Part shown: piece after piece, positions 26,605 through 36,801 of the stretch
How the letters are laid out: the number at the start of each line of letters is the position of its first letter
Numbering within the stretch: position 1 is the first letter of the stretch
Program-made: the position numbers and the translations under genes
The notes under the pieces: generated by a model
Seen by the model: the letters and a program-made list of their open reading frames with translations, nothing else
Database searches by the model: none
What the model was told of the DNA's origin: nothing
DNA from: Paracoccaceae bacterium
GTDB taxonomy: Bacteria; Pseudomonadota; Alphaproteobacteria; Rhodobacterales; Rhodobacteraceae
Direction of reading: 5' to 3'
DNA length: 64,000 nucleotides
Assembly: GCA_020622085.1 (NCBI GenBank)
Contig: JAHRYM010000002.1
Location: forward strand, 457,281-521,280

Positions 26605-27411
26605 TCACACGGCGCCTGCCCCCCCCGCAACCCGAGTCGATGCCGCATAAAGCGACACCGCCGCCGCGTTCGAGACATTGAGCGACCCGAACGCTCCGGC
26701 ATAGGGAATGCGCACCAGCAAGTCGCAGGTCTCGCGCGTCTTTTCCCGCAGGCCCGGCCCTTCGGCACCCAGCACAAGGCCCACGGGACGGTCACCCAAT
26801 CCGGCCAATGCCGCGCCCAGCGTCTGCTCTGCCGCACCGTCCAACCCGATCAGCACATAGCCCATGCGCTGCAATTCGGCCATGGCGTCAGACAGGTTCG
26901 TTACCCGCAGATAGGGCTGTCGCTCCAGCGCACCGCTCGCGGTCTTGGCCAACGCACCGGTTTCGGGCGCCGAATGATGGCGAGGCGCGATGACGGCACG
27001 CGCGCCAAAGACTTCGGCCGACCGCAGGATGGCACCCACGTTGTGCGGATCGGTCACCCGGTCGAGCAACACCAGAAGCGGCGCGCCTTCGCCCTCGATG
27101 GCAACGGCATCCAGCCGGCCCCAGTCCAGGGGCGACACTTCCAGCGCCGCACCCTGATGGACGCTTTCGGGGTCGATCGGCACATGGGCGTCAAACTTCC
27201 GCGGATCGACGACCTGCGGCTCCACCCCTCCCACAGCAATCGCCTCGGCCAGCTTGTCGCCGGCGTTCTTCGTCACAACCAGCTGATGCTTTCGCCGCCT
27301 CGGGTTCGTCAGCGCGTCGCGCACCGCATGCAGCCCGAAAAGCCACAGCGTTTCCGCCGCCGCCGCGCGCTTCTGGCGTTCCTTCTCGACCACCCAAGTC
27401 GGCTTCTTCAT
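26605..27411 (-). CDS. rlmB: 23S rRNA (guanosine-2'-O-)-methyltransferase, RlmB/TrmH family
   Basis: The product is 268 aa. A substrate-binding N-terminal domain (LFGLHAVRDALTNP) precedes the SPOUT domain: motif 1 DRVTDPHNVGAILRSAEVFG, motif 2 LVLGAEGPGL, and motif 3 IPYAGAFGSLNVSNAAAV. It 2'-O-methylates a 23S rRNA guanosine (G2251 in E. coli). ATG 27411 follows GGGGACGGG. It is divergent from tRNA-Tyr, as in many alphaproteobacteria. Confidence 0.92.
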   Translation of the reverse strand: MKKPTWVVEKERQKRAAAAETLWLFGLHAVRDALTNPRRRKHQLVVTKNAGDKLAEAIAVGGVEPQVVDPRKFDAHVPIDPESVHQGAALEVSPLDWGRLDAVAIEGEGAPLLVLLDRVTDPHNVGAILRSAEVFGARAVIAPRHHSAPETGALAKTASGALERQPYLRVTNLSDAMAELQRMGYVLIGLDGAAEQTLGAALAGLGDRPVGLVLGAEGPGLREKTRETCDLLVRIPYAGAFGSLNVSNAAAVSLYAASTRVAGGAGAV

Positions 27412-27548
27412 TCCCGTCCCCCTGAATCCACAGCCGCCGCCGCCCGACTTGTCCGGTCCGCAGGAGCGCCAAGGCACGCGATATTCGCCCGTGGCGCCAG
27501 CGCCGGCAAGCCCTGACGGATTTTGTGCCGAAGGCGGGCGCGGGGGAC

Positions 27549-27577
27549 TTGACCCGCCCCTGACCCTCCACTATCAG
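27549..27577 (+). promoter_or_regulatory. Sigma-70-type promoter for tRNA-Tyr
   Basis: TTGACC (27549-27554), 17 nt, TATCAG (27572-27577). It lies 13 nt before the tRNA 5' end. Confidence 0.65.
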
Positions 27578-27590
27578 TCGCGCCTCAAGT

Positions 27591-27674
27591 GGGCGACGTG
27601 CTGCAAGGTGCGGCAGCGGACTGTAACTCCGCCGAGGCGACTCGTGCCTGGTTCGATTCCAGGGTCGCCCACCA
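27591..27674 (+). tRNA. tRNA-Tyr (GTA), CCA encoded
   Basis: 84 nt. The acceptor GGGCGAC pairs with GTCGCCC (27664-27670), then ACCA. The anticodon stem GCGGA/TCCGC encloses CTGTAAC with anticodon GTA at 27623-27625. A class II variable arm (GAG-GCGA-CTC) is present, as expected for bacterial tRNA-Tyr. The T arm is CCTGG-TTCGATT-CCAGG. The D arm is odd: GCTG/CGGC around a 7-nt loop CAAGGTG, and position 8 is G, not U. The rlmB neighbour supports the Tyr call. Confidence 0.82.
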
Positions 27675-27849
27675 TCATCTCCAGATCGTGACCGCAAGAA
27701 CAGGCCATGGCGCCCCTCGCCAGCGGGCTTCTTCTTTGCAAAAATACTCAAGAAACCGAAGCTTTCCCCTTTGCCGGCGGTTTCCGGCGTGTGCCCTGGC
27801 TGCCCCTTTCGCAGTTCGGCCCGCTTGCCTATAAGCGGCCTTGGTTTGA

Positions 27850-28944
<1,095 letters not shown>

Positions 28945-28976
28945 GGCCCCGGTCCCGGCACCCCTGAGAGGCCGCC

Positions 28977-30038
28977 TTGGCACATGACCGCCACAGCGAT
29001 GTCGATTACGCCGGCCCCGTCCGGCGCATTGTCTTCGGCATCCTCGTCATTCTGCTGACCGCGCTGTTCCTGCTCTGGCGGATCGACAGCCCGCGAGTCG
29101 AACGGTTTCGTGCGGCGCTGATCGACAGGTTCATCCCGGGGTTCGAATGGGCGCTTGTTCCGGTGACACGGATCGCCGGGATGATCGACAGCTTCCAGTC
29201 CTACACCAGCCTTTATTCCCAGAATCAGGAACTGCGGCGCGAGTTGCAGCAGATGAAGTCCTGGAAAGAGGCGGCACTGCAGCTCGAACAGCAGAACGCC
29301 AAGCTCCTGGCCCAGAACCAGGTCCGGCTGGACCCGAAGCTGACCAGCGTCTCGGGCGTGGTGCTGGCCGACAGCGGATCGCCGTTCCGGCAGTCCGTGA
29401 TAATGAACGTCGGCGCCCGCGACGGCATCGTAGACGGCTGGGCGACGATGGATGGGCTCGGGCTTGTGGGGCGCATATCGGGGGTCGGCCAGCTGACCAG
29501 CCGGGTGCTGCTCCTGACCGATGCATCGAGCCGCATCCCGGTGACGATCCAGCCCTCGGGCCAGCGCGCCATGCTGGTGGGCGACAACTCCCCGGCGCCG
29601 CCACTTGAGTTCATCGAGGATCCGAAGCTTGTCCGCCCGGGGGACCGGGTCGTGTCCTCGGGTGACGGCGGCGTGTTTCCTGCCGGACTTCTGGTCGGAC
29701 AGGTGGCGATGGACCGTGAAAGCCGGCTTCGGGTTTTTCTGGCGGCCGATTACGAACGGCTGGATTTCCTGCGGGTGCTGCGCAGCCATCCGGCCGAACA
29801 GATCACCGAACCCGGCAAGCTGATCCCGCCGCCCGGCCCCGAGGCCCGCCCCTCGCTCCAGTTCGGTGCACCCGGCAGTGACGACGAGGCGCCCACTCCG
29901 CCCGACACCCCGGATGCGATCACCCCGGGCCCGACCGATCCCGGCGAGCCGGCCGCAGCCGGGAATGGAACCGGGGACGCGGCGGGCAGTGGCCTGGGTC
30001 AGTCGCCTTTTGCCGCAGAGGCTGTGCCGAATGATTGA
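28977..30038 (+). CDS. mreC: Rod shape-determining protein MreC
   Basis: The product is 353 aa. A short cytoplasmic N-terminus, one membrane helix (residues about 18-36), a coiled coil (about 70-110) and the two beta-barrel periplasmic lobes (VIMNVGARDGIVDGW, GDRVVSSGDGGVFPAGLLVG-like) are visible. The last ~75 residues are a Pro/Gly/Asp-rich tail beyond the usual domain. The start is TTG 28977 after GAGAGG; no in-frame ATG or GTG lies at the conserved N-terminus. It overlaps mreD by 8 nt. Confidence 0.94.
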   Translation: MAHDRHSDVDYAGPVRRIVFGILVILLTALFLLWRIDSPRVERFRAALIDRFIPGFEWALVPVTRIAGMIDSFQSYTSLYSQNQELRRELQQMKSWKEAALQLEQQNAKLLAQNQVRLDPKLTSVSGVVLADSGSPFRQSVIMNVGARDGIVDGWATMDGLGLVGRISGVGQLTSRVLLLTDASSRIPVTIQPSGQRAMLVGDNSPAPPLEFIEDPKLVRPGDRVVSSGDGGVFPAGLLVGQVAMDRESRLRVFLAADYERLDFLRVLRSHPAEQITEPGKLIPPPGPEARPSLQFGAPGSDDEAPTPPDTPDAITPGPTDPGEPAAAGNGTGDAAGSGLGQSPFAAEAVPND

Positions 30039-30570
30039 CCCGATCCGCACCGCGCGGCTGGGCCACCGGCTGGTGTTCCTGGGTCTCGTCGGCCTTCTGA
30101 TCTTCGTCCGCATCCTGCCGCTTTCGGCGATCCCGCCCGAAATCCCGGGGCCTGACCTGACGCTGGCGCTGGTGCTGGTGCTGGTGCTGCGCCGGCCGGA
30201 CCATGTGCCGGAATGGATGATCGCGGGCGTCTTCCTGCTGGAGGATCTGCTGTTCATGCGGCCGCCGGGGCTCTGGACGGTGATCGTGCTTCTGGGCACC
30301 GAATTCCTGCGCCGCCGCGAAGCGACGACTCGTGATTTGCCCTTCCTGTTCGAGTGGCTGATGATCGCCATCGTCATCTCGGCCATGACCTTCGCCAATC
30401 GTCTCGTGCTCCTGCTTTTCATGATTCCGCAAACACCCCTCGATCTGGACATGATCCGCGCCGTCATCACGATCCTGGCCTATCCGCCGGTCGTGCTGTT
30501 TGCGCGCTGGGTGCTGGGCCTGCGCCGCGCCGCGCCGGGCGAGGTTGACGAGTTGGGACACCTGCGATGA
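30031..30570 (+). CDS. mreD: Rod shape-determining protein MreD
   Basis: The product is 179 aa with about five membrane segments (HRLVFLGLVGLLIFVRILPL first). It joins MreC and the elongasome in the inner membrane. It overlaps mreC upstream (8 nt) and mrdA downstream (ATGA). Confidence 0.9.
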   Translation: MIDPIRTARLGHRLVFLGLVGLLIFVRILPLSAIPPEIPGPDLTLALVLVLVLRRPDHVPEWMIAGVFLLEDLLFMRPPGLWTVIVLLGTEFLRRREATTRDLPFLFEWLMIAIVISAMTFANRLVLLLFMIPQTPLDLDMIRAVITILAYPPVVLFARWVLGLRRAAPGEVDELGHLR

Positions 30571-32507
30571 GACGGATGCGCGAGAATGGCGAGGCGATCC
30601 GCCGCATGTCGCGCCGCGGCATGATCCTGGGCGGCGTGCAGACCGCGATCGTCGGCGTGCTGGCCGTCAGGTTCCGGCACCTGCAGATCGACCGGGCCGA
30701 CAACTTTCGCCTGCTGGCCGACGAGAACAGCATCAAGATCCGGCTGATCCCGCCGGCGCGCGGCCTGCTGCAGGACAGGAACGGGCGTGTCATCGCCGGG
30801 AACGAACAGAATTTTCGCGTGACGATCACCCGCGAGGATGCGGGCGATGTCGAAACCATCATGCATCGTCTTTCGCGGCTCATTCCCATGACTGCGGAAA
30901 GCATGTCCAAGACCCTGCGCGAGATCGAGCGCCGCAGCCCCACCTTGCCGATCATCGTCGCCGACCGGCTGAGCTGGGAAGACTTCAGCCGCGTCGCCGT
31001 CAACGCCCCCGCCCTGCCGGGCGTCACGACCGAGGTGGGCCTGTCCCGCGTCTATCCGCAGGACGGCGATTTCGCGCATGTGCTGGGCTATGTGGGCCCC
31101 GTCAGCGATTACGACCTCTCGAAGATCGCCAGCCCCGATCCGCTCCTGCAGATTCCGAAATTCCAGATCGGCAAGGTCGGCGTCGAGGCCAAGCTGGAAG
31201 ATAACCTGCGCGGCAAGGCCGGAACCCGCCGGATCGAGGTGAATGCCCATGGCCGGGTCATCCGCGAACTGGATCGCAAGGAAGGCGATCCGGGTGCGAC
31301 GGTCCGGCTCACGCTGGACTATCGCCTGCAGAACTATACCCAGGCGCGGCTGGGCGAAGACAGCGCCGCAGCCGTGGTCATCGACGTGACGAACGGCGAC
31401 ATCCTGGCGATCAGTTCGTCGCCGACATTTGATCCCAACATGTTCGTGCGCGGGATTTCCGGCGACGAATACCGCCAGCTCATGGAACATGACCACCGGC
31501 CGCTTGCCGACAAGACGGTGCAGGGCGCCTATCCGCCGGGATCGACCTTCAAGATCGTGACGCTGCTCGCCGGGCTCGAGGCGGGCGTGATCGGGATGGA
31601 CGAAACCGTTTATTGCCGCGGCTACACCGAACTGGGCAAGCGCCGCTTCCACTGCTGGAAACGGTCCGGCCACGGCAGGGTCGGCCTGACGGAAAGCCTC
31701 GAACATTCCTGCGACGTGTTCTATTACGAACTGGCGCAGAGGGTCGGCATCGACCGGATCGCGGACATGGCGCGGAAAATGGGCATCGGGGTGCACCACG
31801 ACCTGCCCATGTCGGCCGTGTCCGAAGGGCTTGCGCCCGACAAGGATTGGAAGGTCAAGAAATACGGCAAGGAATGGCGGATCGGCGATACGCTCAACGC
31901 CTCGATCGGCCAGGGATTCGTTCTGGCCTCGCCCCTGCAACTGGCAGTGATGACGGCGCGGGTTGCTTCGGGCAGGGCCATCGCGCCGCGGCTGGTGCGG
32001 CAGGTGAACGGTCAGGACATTCCCATTGCCGAAGCGGCGCCCCTTGGCATCAAGGAAAGCAGCCTGCGCGCCGTGCGGCGCGGCATGTTCAACGTGATCA
32101 ATTCGAAGAAGGGCACGGCCTATGCCTCGCGCATCGTGGACGATACGATGCGGATGGCAGGCAAGACCGGCACCAGCCAGGTACGCAACATCACCGCTGC
32201 CGAACGGGCGCGCGGCGTCATCTCGAACGACGATCTGCCCTGGAACCGGCGCGACCATGCGCTGTTCGTCTGCTTTGCGCCCGTTGACTCGCCCAGGATT
32301 GCGGTCTCGGTGGTGGTGGAACATGGCGGCGGCGGCTCGGCCGTGGCGGCGCCGATCGCACGCGACATCCTGCTGCAGGCGCTGCATGACGGCACCCCAC
32401 CGCTGAGCGCCTACCCGGAATCGCAGCGGACCCGGATCGAGAACCAGCAGAAGGCACTGAAACTCCTGCCGCCCGAGACCGACGACACCGGGAAGATCCG
32501 CGCATGA
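30567..32507 (+). CDS. mrdA: Penicillin-binding protein 2, elongasome transpeptidase
   Basis: The product is 646 aa. One N-terminal membrane helix, the PBP dimerisation domain (60-230), then the transpeptidase domain: SXXK motif YPPGSTFKIV (Ser about 316), SXN-type motif EHSCDVFYYE, and KTG motif MAGKTGTSQV. It crosslinks side-wall peptidoglycan together with RodA. Overlaps mreD and rodA by 4 nt each. Confidence 0.96.
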   Translation: MRRMRENGEAIRRMSRRGMILGGVQTAIVGVLAVRFRHLQIDRADNFRLLADENSIKIRLIPPARGLLQDRNGRVIAGNEQNFRVTITREDAGDVETIMHRLSRLIPMTAESMSKTLREIERRSPTLPIIVADRLSWEDFSRVAVNAPALPGVTTEVGLSRVYPQDGDFAHVLGYVGPVSDYDLSKIASPDPLLQIPKFQIGKVGVEAKLEDNLRGKAGTRRIEVNAHGRVIRELDRKEGDPGATVRLTLDYRLQNYTQARLGEDSAAAVVIDVTNGDILAISSSPTFDPNMFVRGISGDEYRQLMEHDHRPLADKTVQGAYPPGSTFKIVTLLAGLEAGVIGMDETVYCRGYTELGKRRFHCWKRSGHGRVGLTESLEHSCDVFYYELAQRVGIDRIADMARKMGIGVHHDLPMSAVSEGLAPDKDWKVKKYGKEWRIGDTLNASIGQGFVLASPLQLAVMTARVASGRAIAPRLVRQVNGQDIPIAEAAPLGIKESSLRAVRRGMFNVINSKKGTAYASRIVDDTMRMAGKTGTSQVRNITAAERARGVISNDDLPWNRRDHALFVCFAPVDSPRIAVSVVVEHGGGGSAVAAPIARDILLQALHDGTPPLSAYPESQRTRIENQQKALKLLPPETDDTGKIRA

Positions 32508-33643
32508 GCTACCTGGAATATAACGTCAAGACGGTGCCCACCGGCCTGCGCAAGATCCTCTATGTCAACTGGCCGCTGGTCCTGTTGCTGACGGCAGTGG
32601 CCTCTTTCGGGTTCCTGATGCTCTATTCCGTCGCGGGCGGGAACTTCGAGCCCTGGGCCGACGCACAGATGAAGCGCTTCGCCGCCGGCATCGTCGGGAT
32701 GCTTGCCATCGGCTTCGTGCCGATCTGGATCTGGCGCAACATGTCGATCCTGGCCTATCTGATCGCGCTGGCGCTCCTGATCGCGGTGGATGCCTTCGGC
32801 ACCGTCGGCATGGGGGCGCAGCGCTGGATCGAACTGGGGCCCCTGCGCCTGCAACCGTCGGAGCTGATGAAGGTCGCGCAGATCATGTTCCTTGCGGCCT
32901 ATTACGACTGGCTCGACCCAAGGAAGGTCTCGCGCCCGCTCTGGGTGGTCTTTCCGGTGCTGATCATCCTCGCGCCGGTCTTTCTGGTGCTGATCCAGCC
33001 CGATCTTGGCACCGCGCTGATGCTGCTCGCAGGTGGGGGGATCGTCATGTTCGTGGCGGGGGTCAGCTGGTGGTATTTCGCCACCATCATCGCCATGATC
33101 GCCGCCGTGGTCTTTGGGGTGCTCGAAACCCGCGGGACGGACATGCAGCTCCTGCACGACTATCAGTACAAGCGGATCGACACCTTCCTCGACCCCGGCA
33201 GCGACCCACTTGGCGCGGGCTACAACATCATGCAGGCGCAGATCGCACTGGGTTCCGGCGGCTGGAGCGGAAAGGGCTACATGCAGGGCACGCAGTCGCG
33301 GCTGAACTTCCTGCCCGAAAAGCACACCGACTTCATCTTCACCACGCTGGCCGAGGAATTCGGCTTTGTCGGCGCGGCCTCTCTGCTGACGCTTTATGCG
33401 CTGATCGTGGCCTTCTGCCTGTTTTCCGCGCAGGCCTCGCGCGACCGGTTTTCCGCGCTGCTGACCTATGGCGTGGCCTCGATGTTCTTTCTGTTCTTCG
33501 CCTTCAACATGGCCATGGTCACGGGGCTGGTGCCGGTGGTCGGCGTGCCATTGCCCCTTGTGTCCTACGGAGGAACGGCGATGGTGATCCTGCTCATGGC
33601 CTTCGGGCTGGTGCAAAGCGCCCATATCCATCGACCAAGGTAA
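32504..33643 (+). CDS. rodA: RodA, SEDS peptidoglycan glycosyltransferase
   Basis: The product is 379 aa with about ten membrane segments. Family features: GAQRWIELGPLRLQPSELMK, the catalytic-Asp loop region IQPDLGTALMLLAGG, GSGGWSGKGYMQGTQSRLNF (20 residues), LPEKHTDFIFTTLAEEFGF and the ending PLVSYGGTAMV. It polymerises lipid II with PBP2. Its ATG overlaps the mrdA stop. Confidence 0.96.
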   Translation: MSYLEYNVKTVPTGLRKILYVNWPLVLLLTAVASFGFLMLYSVAGGNFEPWADAQMKRFAAGIVGMLAIGFVPIWIWRNMSILAYLIALALLIAVDAFGTVGMGAQRWIELGPLRLQPSELMKVAQIMFLAAYYDWLDPRKVSRPLWVVFPVLIILAPVFLVLIQPDLGTALMLLAGGGIVMFVAGVSWWYFATIIAMIAAVVFGVLETRGTDMQLLHDYQYKRIDTFLDPGSDPLGAGYNIMQAQIALGSGGWSGKGYMQGTQSRLNFLPEKHTDFIFTTLAEEFGFVGAASLLTLYALIVAFCLFSAQASRDRFSALLTYGVASMFFLFFAFNMAMVTGLVPVVGVPLPLVSYGGTAMVILLMAFGLVQSAHIHRPR

Positions 33644-33649
33644 TCCCCG

Positions 33650-34591
33650 ATGTCCGTTACCGTCTTCTTCGCCGCCGGCCCGGCCCTCTGGCCGGAATAC
33701 AAGAATCATCTGCCCGCGGCGCTGGCCAAGGCCGGTCTCGACGCCCGGATCCTCACCGAACCGCCCGCCGACCCGGCCAGTGTCGATTACATCGTCTTTG
33801 CACCCATGGGGATCATTGCGGATTTCACGCCCTATTTCCGCGCCAGGGCAGTCCTGAACCTTTGGGCAGGGGTGGAACGGATCGTGGGCAATGCAACGCT
33901 GACGCAACCCCTGTGCCGGATGGTCGATCCGGGGCTGACCGAAGGCATGGTCGAATATGTGACCGGCCATGTGCTGCGCCATCACCTTGGCATGGACACC
34001 CATATCCACGGGCAGGACGGCATCTGGCGCAACGACACCATCCCGCCGCTGGCGCGCGAACGGCGAGTGACGATGCTGGGGCTGGGGGAATTGGGATCGG
34101 CCGCAGCACGGGCGCTGGCGGCGCTGAACTTCCGCGTCACCGGCTGGTCGCGAACCCCCCGCGATGTGCCGGGCATCCGCTGCCTGTCGGGGACGGAAGG
34201 TCTGGCCGAGGCGCTTTCAGGGGCGAAGATCGTCGTGACGCTGCTGCCCAATACGCCCGCCACGCAGAACGTGCTGAACGCCGAAACGCTTCCACTGCTG
34301 GCACCCGGCGCCTTTGTCATCAATCCCGGTCGCGGCGCGCTGATCGACGATCAGGCCCTGATCGTGGCGCTCGACAGCGGGCAGATCGCCCATGCGACGC
34401 TGGATGTCTTCCGAACCGAGCCGCTGCCCGCCGAGCATCCCTTCTGGGCGCATCCGAAGGTGACGGTGACACCGCATATCGCCGCCGATACCCGGCCCGG
34501 CACGGCCGCGCATGTCATCGCGGAAAACATCCGCCGCAGCGAGGCGGGGGAGCCGTTTCTGCACCTTGTCGACCGCAAGGCGGGGTATTGA
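33650..34591 (+). CDS. ghrA: Glyoxylate/hydroxypyruvate reductase A
   Basis: The product is 313 aa, a D-isomer-specific 2-hydroxyacid dehydrogenase. Seen: cofactor motif LGLGELGSAAARALAAL, SRTPRDVPG (a basic residue suited to NADPH), the catalytic Arg region INPGRGALIDDQAL, Glu in DVFRTEPLP and His in VTPHIAADT. The substrate (glyoxylate or hydroxypyruvate) is by similarity to E. coli GhrA. It starts 6 nt after rodA and converges with the SseB-like gene. Confidence 0.88.
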   Translation: MSVTVFFAAGPALWPEYKNHLPAALAKAGLDARILTEPPADPASVDYIVFAPMGIIADFTPYFRARAVLNLWAGVERIVGNATLTQPLCRMVDPGLTEGMVEYVTGHVLRHHLGMDTHIHGQDGIWRNDTIPPLARERRVTMLGLGELGSAAARALAALNFRVTGWSRTPRDVPGIRCLSGTEGLAEALSGAKIVVTLLPNTPATQNVLNAETLPLLAPGAFVINPGRGALIDDQALIVALDSGQIAHATLDVFRTEPLPAEHPFWAHPKVTVTPHIAADTRPGTAAHVIAENIRRSEAGEPFLHLVDRKAGY

Positions 34592-34595
34592 CGCC

Positions 34596-35381
34596 CTAGC
34601 GCAGCTTCGGCGGGCGGTCCGGGTCCATCCCCGGCGCGGCGCCCGGAACCTCGCGCAGGTCGGGCTTGGGCGCGGGCGGAACGGGGATCACCTCGGCCAC
34701 CGCTTCCAGCCGGGGAAGGCGGCGGTCATCGGGGCCAAGGAAGGCCACATCCAGCGGCGCCTCGATGCCCGAAAAGGCGCGCGCCTCGGCCACCGCCTTG
34801 GCCAGCGCCTCTTCGGCGCCGGGGCGGGCGGCGATGAAGGCCAGCAGATGGCGGCCCCCGCCCGTGCCAAGGATGAGCGCACGATCCGCGTGACCAGCAA
34901 GGCGGAGGATCTTGTCGCCGAGCGCCGCAAGCAACGCCTCCGGCAGGGCCTGGGCGCAGGGCTCGATCGCCGCATCGACGGTACCAGCGGGGCGCGACTG
35001 GGCGAGCGTATTGGCAAGCCATTCGGTGGCATCGGCGGGCATCAGAAAGGCAGAGGGTGCCACACCAAGGTTCAAGCCGATGCCGATGCCCTGCCCGGCC
35101 AGTTGCTGCGCGATCACCCGACCGGGAAGCGCGGCATAGGGCACCGGCGCTTCGGCAAAGGACGCAAGCCGGTCTTCGCTGTCGAAGGCCAGAACGTAGC
35201 GCCCGCCATCAAGGTCATGGACCATAGGGGCGATCGGGGCATCGCCATGGGGTTCGTCCTGAAGCAGCAGGATCAACTCGCAGTCGGCCAGCACGGAATA
35301 GAAGCGCAACCGCGCGGGTGCATCTTCGGGCGCCGCCTCCATTGCGGCATGGGCGAGGTCAAGCGGGGTCGTCTCGGTCAT
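34596..35381 (-). CDS. SseB family protein
   Basis: The product is 261 aa. An N-terminal SseB domain (about 1-120: FYSVLADCELILLL, YVLAFDSEDRLASF) and a C-terminal SseB-like domain end in a Pro-rich tail. SseB proteins occur beside rhodanese or type III systems elsewhere, but the function is unknown. The ATG lies 23 nt inside the 3' end of the uracil-DNA glycosylase gene, so the two are coupled. Confidence 0.8.
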   Translation of the reverse strand: MTETTPLDLAHAAMEAAPEDAPARLRFYSVLADCELILLLQDEPHGDAPIAPMVHDLDGGRYVLAFDSEDRLASFAEAPVPYAALPGRVIAQQLAGQGIGIGLNLGVAPSAFLMPADATEWLANTLAQSRPAGTVDAAIEPCAQALPEALLAALGDKILRLAGHADRALILGTGGGRHLLAFIAARPGAEEALAKAVAEARAFSGIEAPLDVAFLGPDDRRLPRLEAVAEVIPVPPAPKPDLREVPGAAPGMDPDRPPKLR

Positions 35382-35973
35382 CCAGCGCCTTTCGGACTTC
35401 GGCGCGCAGGACGGGCAGCAGGTCGTCCGCGAACCAGGGATTGCGTTTCAGCCACGCCGTATTCCGCCAGGACGGATGGGGCAAGGGAAAGACGCGCGGC
35501 GCGTGCTCGCGCCAGTGCGCGACGGTGGCGGTGACGCTGGTCCCTGCCGCCTGCCCAAGGTGATAGCGGTGTGCCGGTCCCCCGACCGCGATGACCAGCC
35601 GCAGCGAGGGGCGCAAGCCCTCCATCACCCGGCCATGCCAGGTCTGCGCGCAAAGCTGCGGCGGCGGAAGGTCGGAGCCCTTGTCATCATAGCCCGGAAA
35701 ACAGAAAGCCATCGGCACGATTGCGACACGGTCAAGGTCGTAGAACTCGGTCTCGGTGAGGCCCAGCCAGTCGCGCAGCCGGTCGCCCGACGGGTCGGTG
35801 AAGGGCCGGCCCGAGGCATGGACCCGCGCCCCGGGCGCCTGCCCCGCGATCAGGATCCGCGCACCGGGCCGGAACCAGGCCACGGGACGGGGTTCATGCG
35901 CGGTTGCGGTTGCGGCAAAACCTGCGGCACAGAGACGGCAGGCGCGGATGTCGGAAAGCAGATCGTCTGGCAT
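35359..35973 (-). CDS. Uracil-DNA glycosylase superfamily protein
   Basis: The product is 204 aa. Motif 1 is ILIAGQAPGARVHASGRPFT, with the GQAPG water-activating loop; motif 2 is PLPHPSWRNTAW. A CRLC pair near the N-terminus resembles the start of the Fe-S ligands in family 4/5 enzymes, but the second pair is not obvious. Family members remove uracil or related lesions from DNA; exact specificity is not clear. Start ATG 35973; a GTG 6 nt upstream is also in frame. Confidence 0.82.
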   Translation of the reverse strand: MPDDLLSDIRACRLCAAGFAATATAHEPRPVAWFRPGARILIAGQAPGARVHASGRPFTDPSGDRLRDWLGLTETEFYDLDRVAIVPMAFCFPGYDDKGSDLPPPQLCAQTWHGRVMEGLRPSLRLVIAVGGPAHRYHLGQAAGTSVTATVAHWREHAPRVFPLPHPSWRNTAWLKRNPWFADDLLPVLRAEVRKALDDRDDPA

Positions 35974-36027
35974 GCGCACAAGATGGGGGCTTTGACCCCG
36001 ACCCTCAAGCACCGCGCATGGGCCATG

Positions 36028-36150
36028 GCGTTGCCGGGTATTTCCTAAAGGAAGAAGGGAATGGATCAGGCGCGGGCAGGCAGGTGGGTGTCCGTCGGCC
36101 CGAAATCTGCAGGAGGTCCGCGTGATCCCCCTGCACTGCTGCCGGCGAAG
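36028..36150 (+). other. Degenerate cobalamin-riboswitch-like segment
   Basis: GGTATTTCCTAAAGGAAGAAGGGAA (36037-36061; key parts a small hairpin then AAGGGAA) is followed by GGTCCGCG and CCCCCTGCACTGCTGCCGGCGA-like sequence at 36127-36148. That resembles the B12-box CCCCGCAACTGT-x-ACCGGCGA of Rhodobacterales cobalamin riboswitches. The terminal GCCACTGG part is not seen and no intact gene follows in this orientation, so I read it as a relic. A covariance-model search would decide. Confidence 0.4.
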
Positions 36151-36324
36151 GCCATATGTTTGAATGGTCCTTGCCCTGAACCATCTCTCCCTTCTGGCAT
36201 TCGATGCATACCCCCCCCCCGCTGACAAGGCGTTTCGGCCCTGGCGGCACGGCGCGCGGGCAGTTGGCACGATCTGTGTCCTGGCCGGTTCGCTGCGGGC
36301 CGTAACGCCCTGTCGCTGTGCCTG

Positions 36325-36487
36325 TCACTCGGCCAGCGGCCCGATCAGGATCGGCGCCGGGCCGTCCTCGGTATTTTGCGCGATCAGGTCGGCCATGCTG
36401 CCTATGGTGCTGCGCACGGACTTCTGCACGGGGGTCGAGACGCTTTCGGCCAGAAGTGCTGGCGTGTCTGGCGAGAGCCCAGCACCG
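36325..36487 (-). pseudogene. 3' fragment of cobA (uroporphyrinogen-III C-methyltransferase)
   Basis: The minus strand reads GAGLSPDTPALLAESVSTP, then QKSVRSTIGSMADLIAQ, NTEDGPAPILIGPLAE and a stop. This is the C-terminus of the SAM-dependent methyltransferase of the CobA/CysG type. Upstream of GAG the frame continues into unrelated sequence, so at least 200 N-terminal residues, including the active site, are missing. Confidence 0.7.
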
Positions 36488-36771
36488 GTCAGAAGCGCGC
36501 GTCAGGTGACAGGGGATGGCACTGTGCGGCGTTGCAAGGCGGTAGCCCAGTTGCATGCCGTGTTTCTCGTAGCTGGTGACAAGGCCCGGAAGCCCGCAAG
36601 ACTGTCCCCAATATCGCCGCCCGCACCGGCAGGGAAAGGGCCAGGATCTTGAACCAGGTCGGAAGGAACCGCATGGTACCGCCCGAGAGGATCAACATCG
36701 CGCGGTGCGGCAACAAGCCCCTGATCACCTATGTGGTGCAAGCCCCCAGCCGTTTGTGACACGTTGCACCG
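36488..36771. other. Non-coding debris between cob relics
   Basis: 284 bp with no gene I can support. Short open frames exist on both strands but show no family signature. Given the cobA fragment on one side and cobQ on the other, it is probably worn-down cob sequence. Confidence 0.4.
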
Positions 36772-36801
36772 CCGGAATGGATATTTGAGCCAAGATGAAA
36801 G
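36772..36801 (+). repeat. Dispersed 3'-end motif, copy 2
   Basis: CGGAATGGATATTTGAGCC then AAGATGAAAG. It shares ATATT-N4-GCCAAGATGAAAG with the copy after recR, but the GC hairpin is lost. It faces copy 3 as an inverted pair. Confidence 0.6.

Noticed and set aside
36600-36760. Plus-strand frame ending RINIARCGNKPLITYVVQAPSRL
   Set aside because: No start, no family recognised, and flanked by gene relics; I could not support it as a gene.
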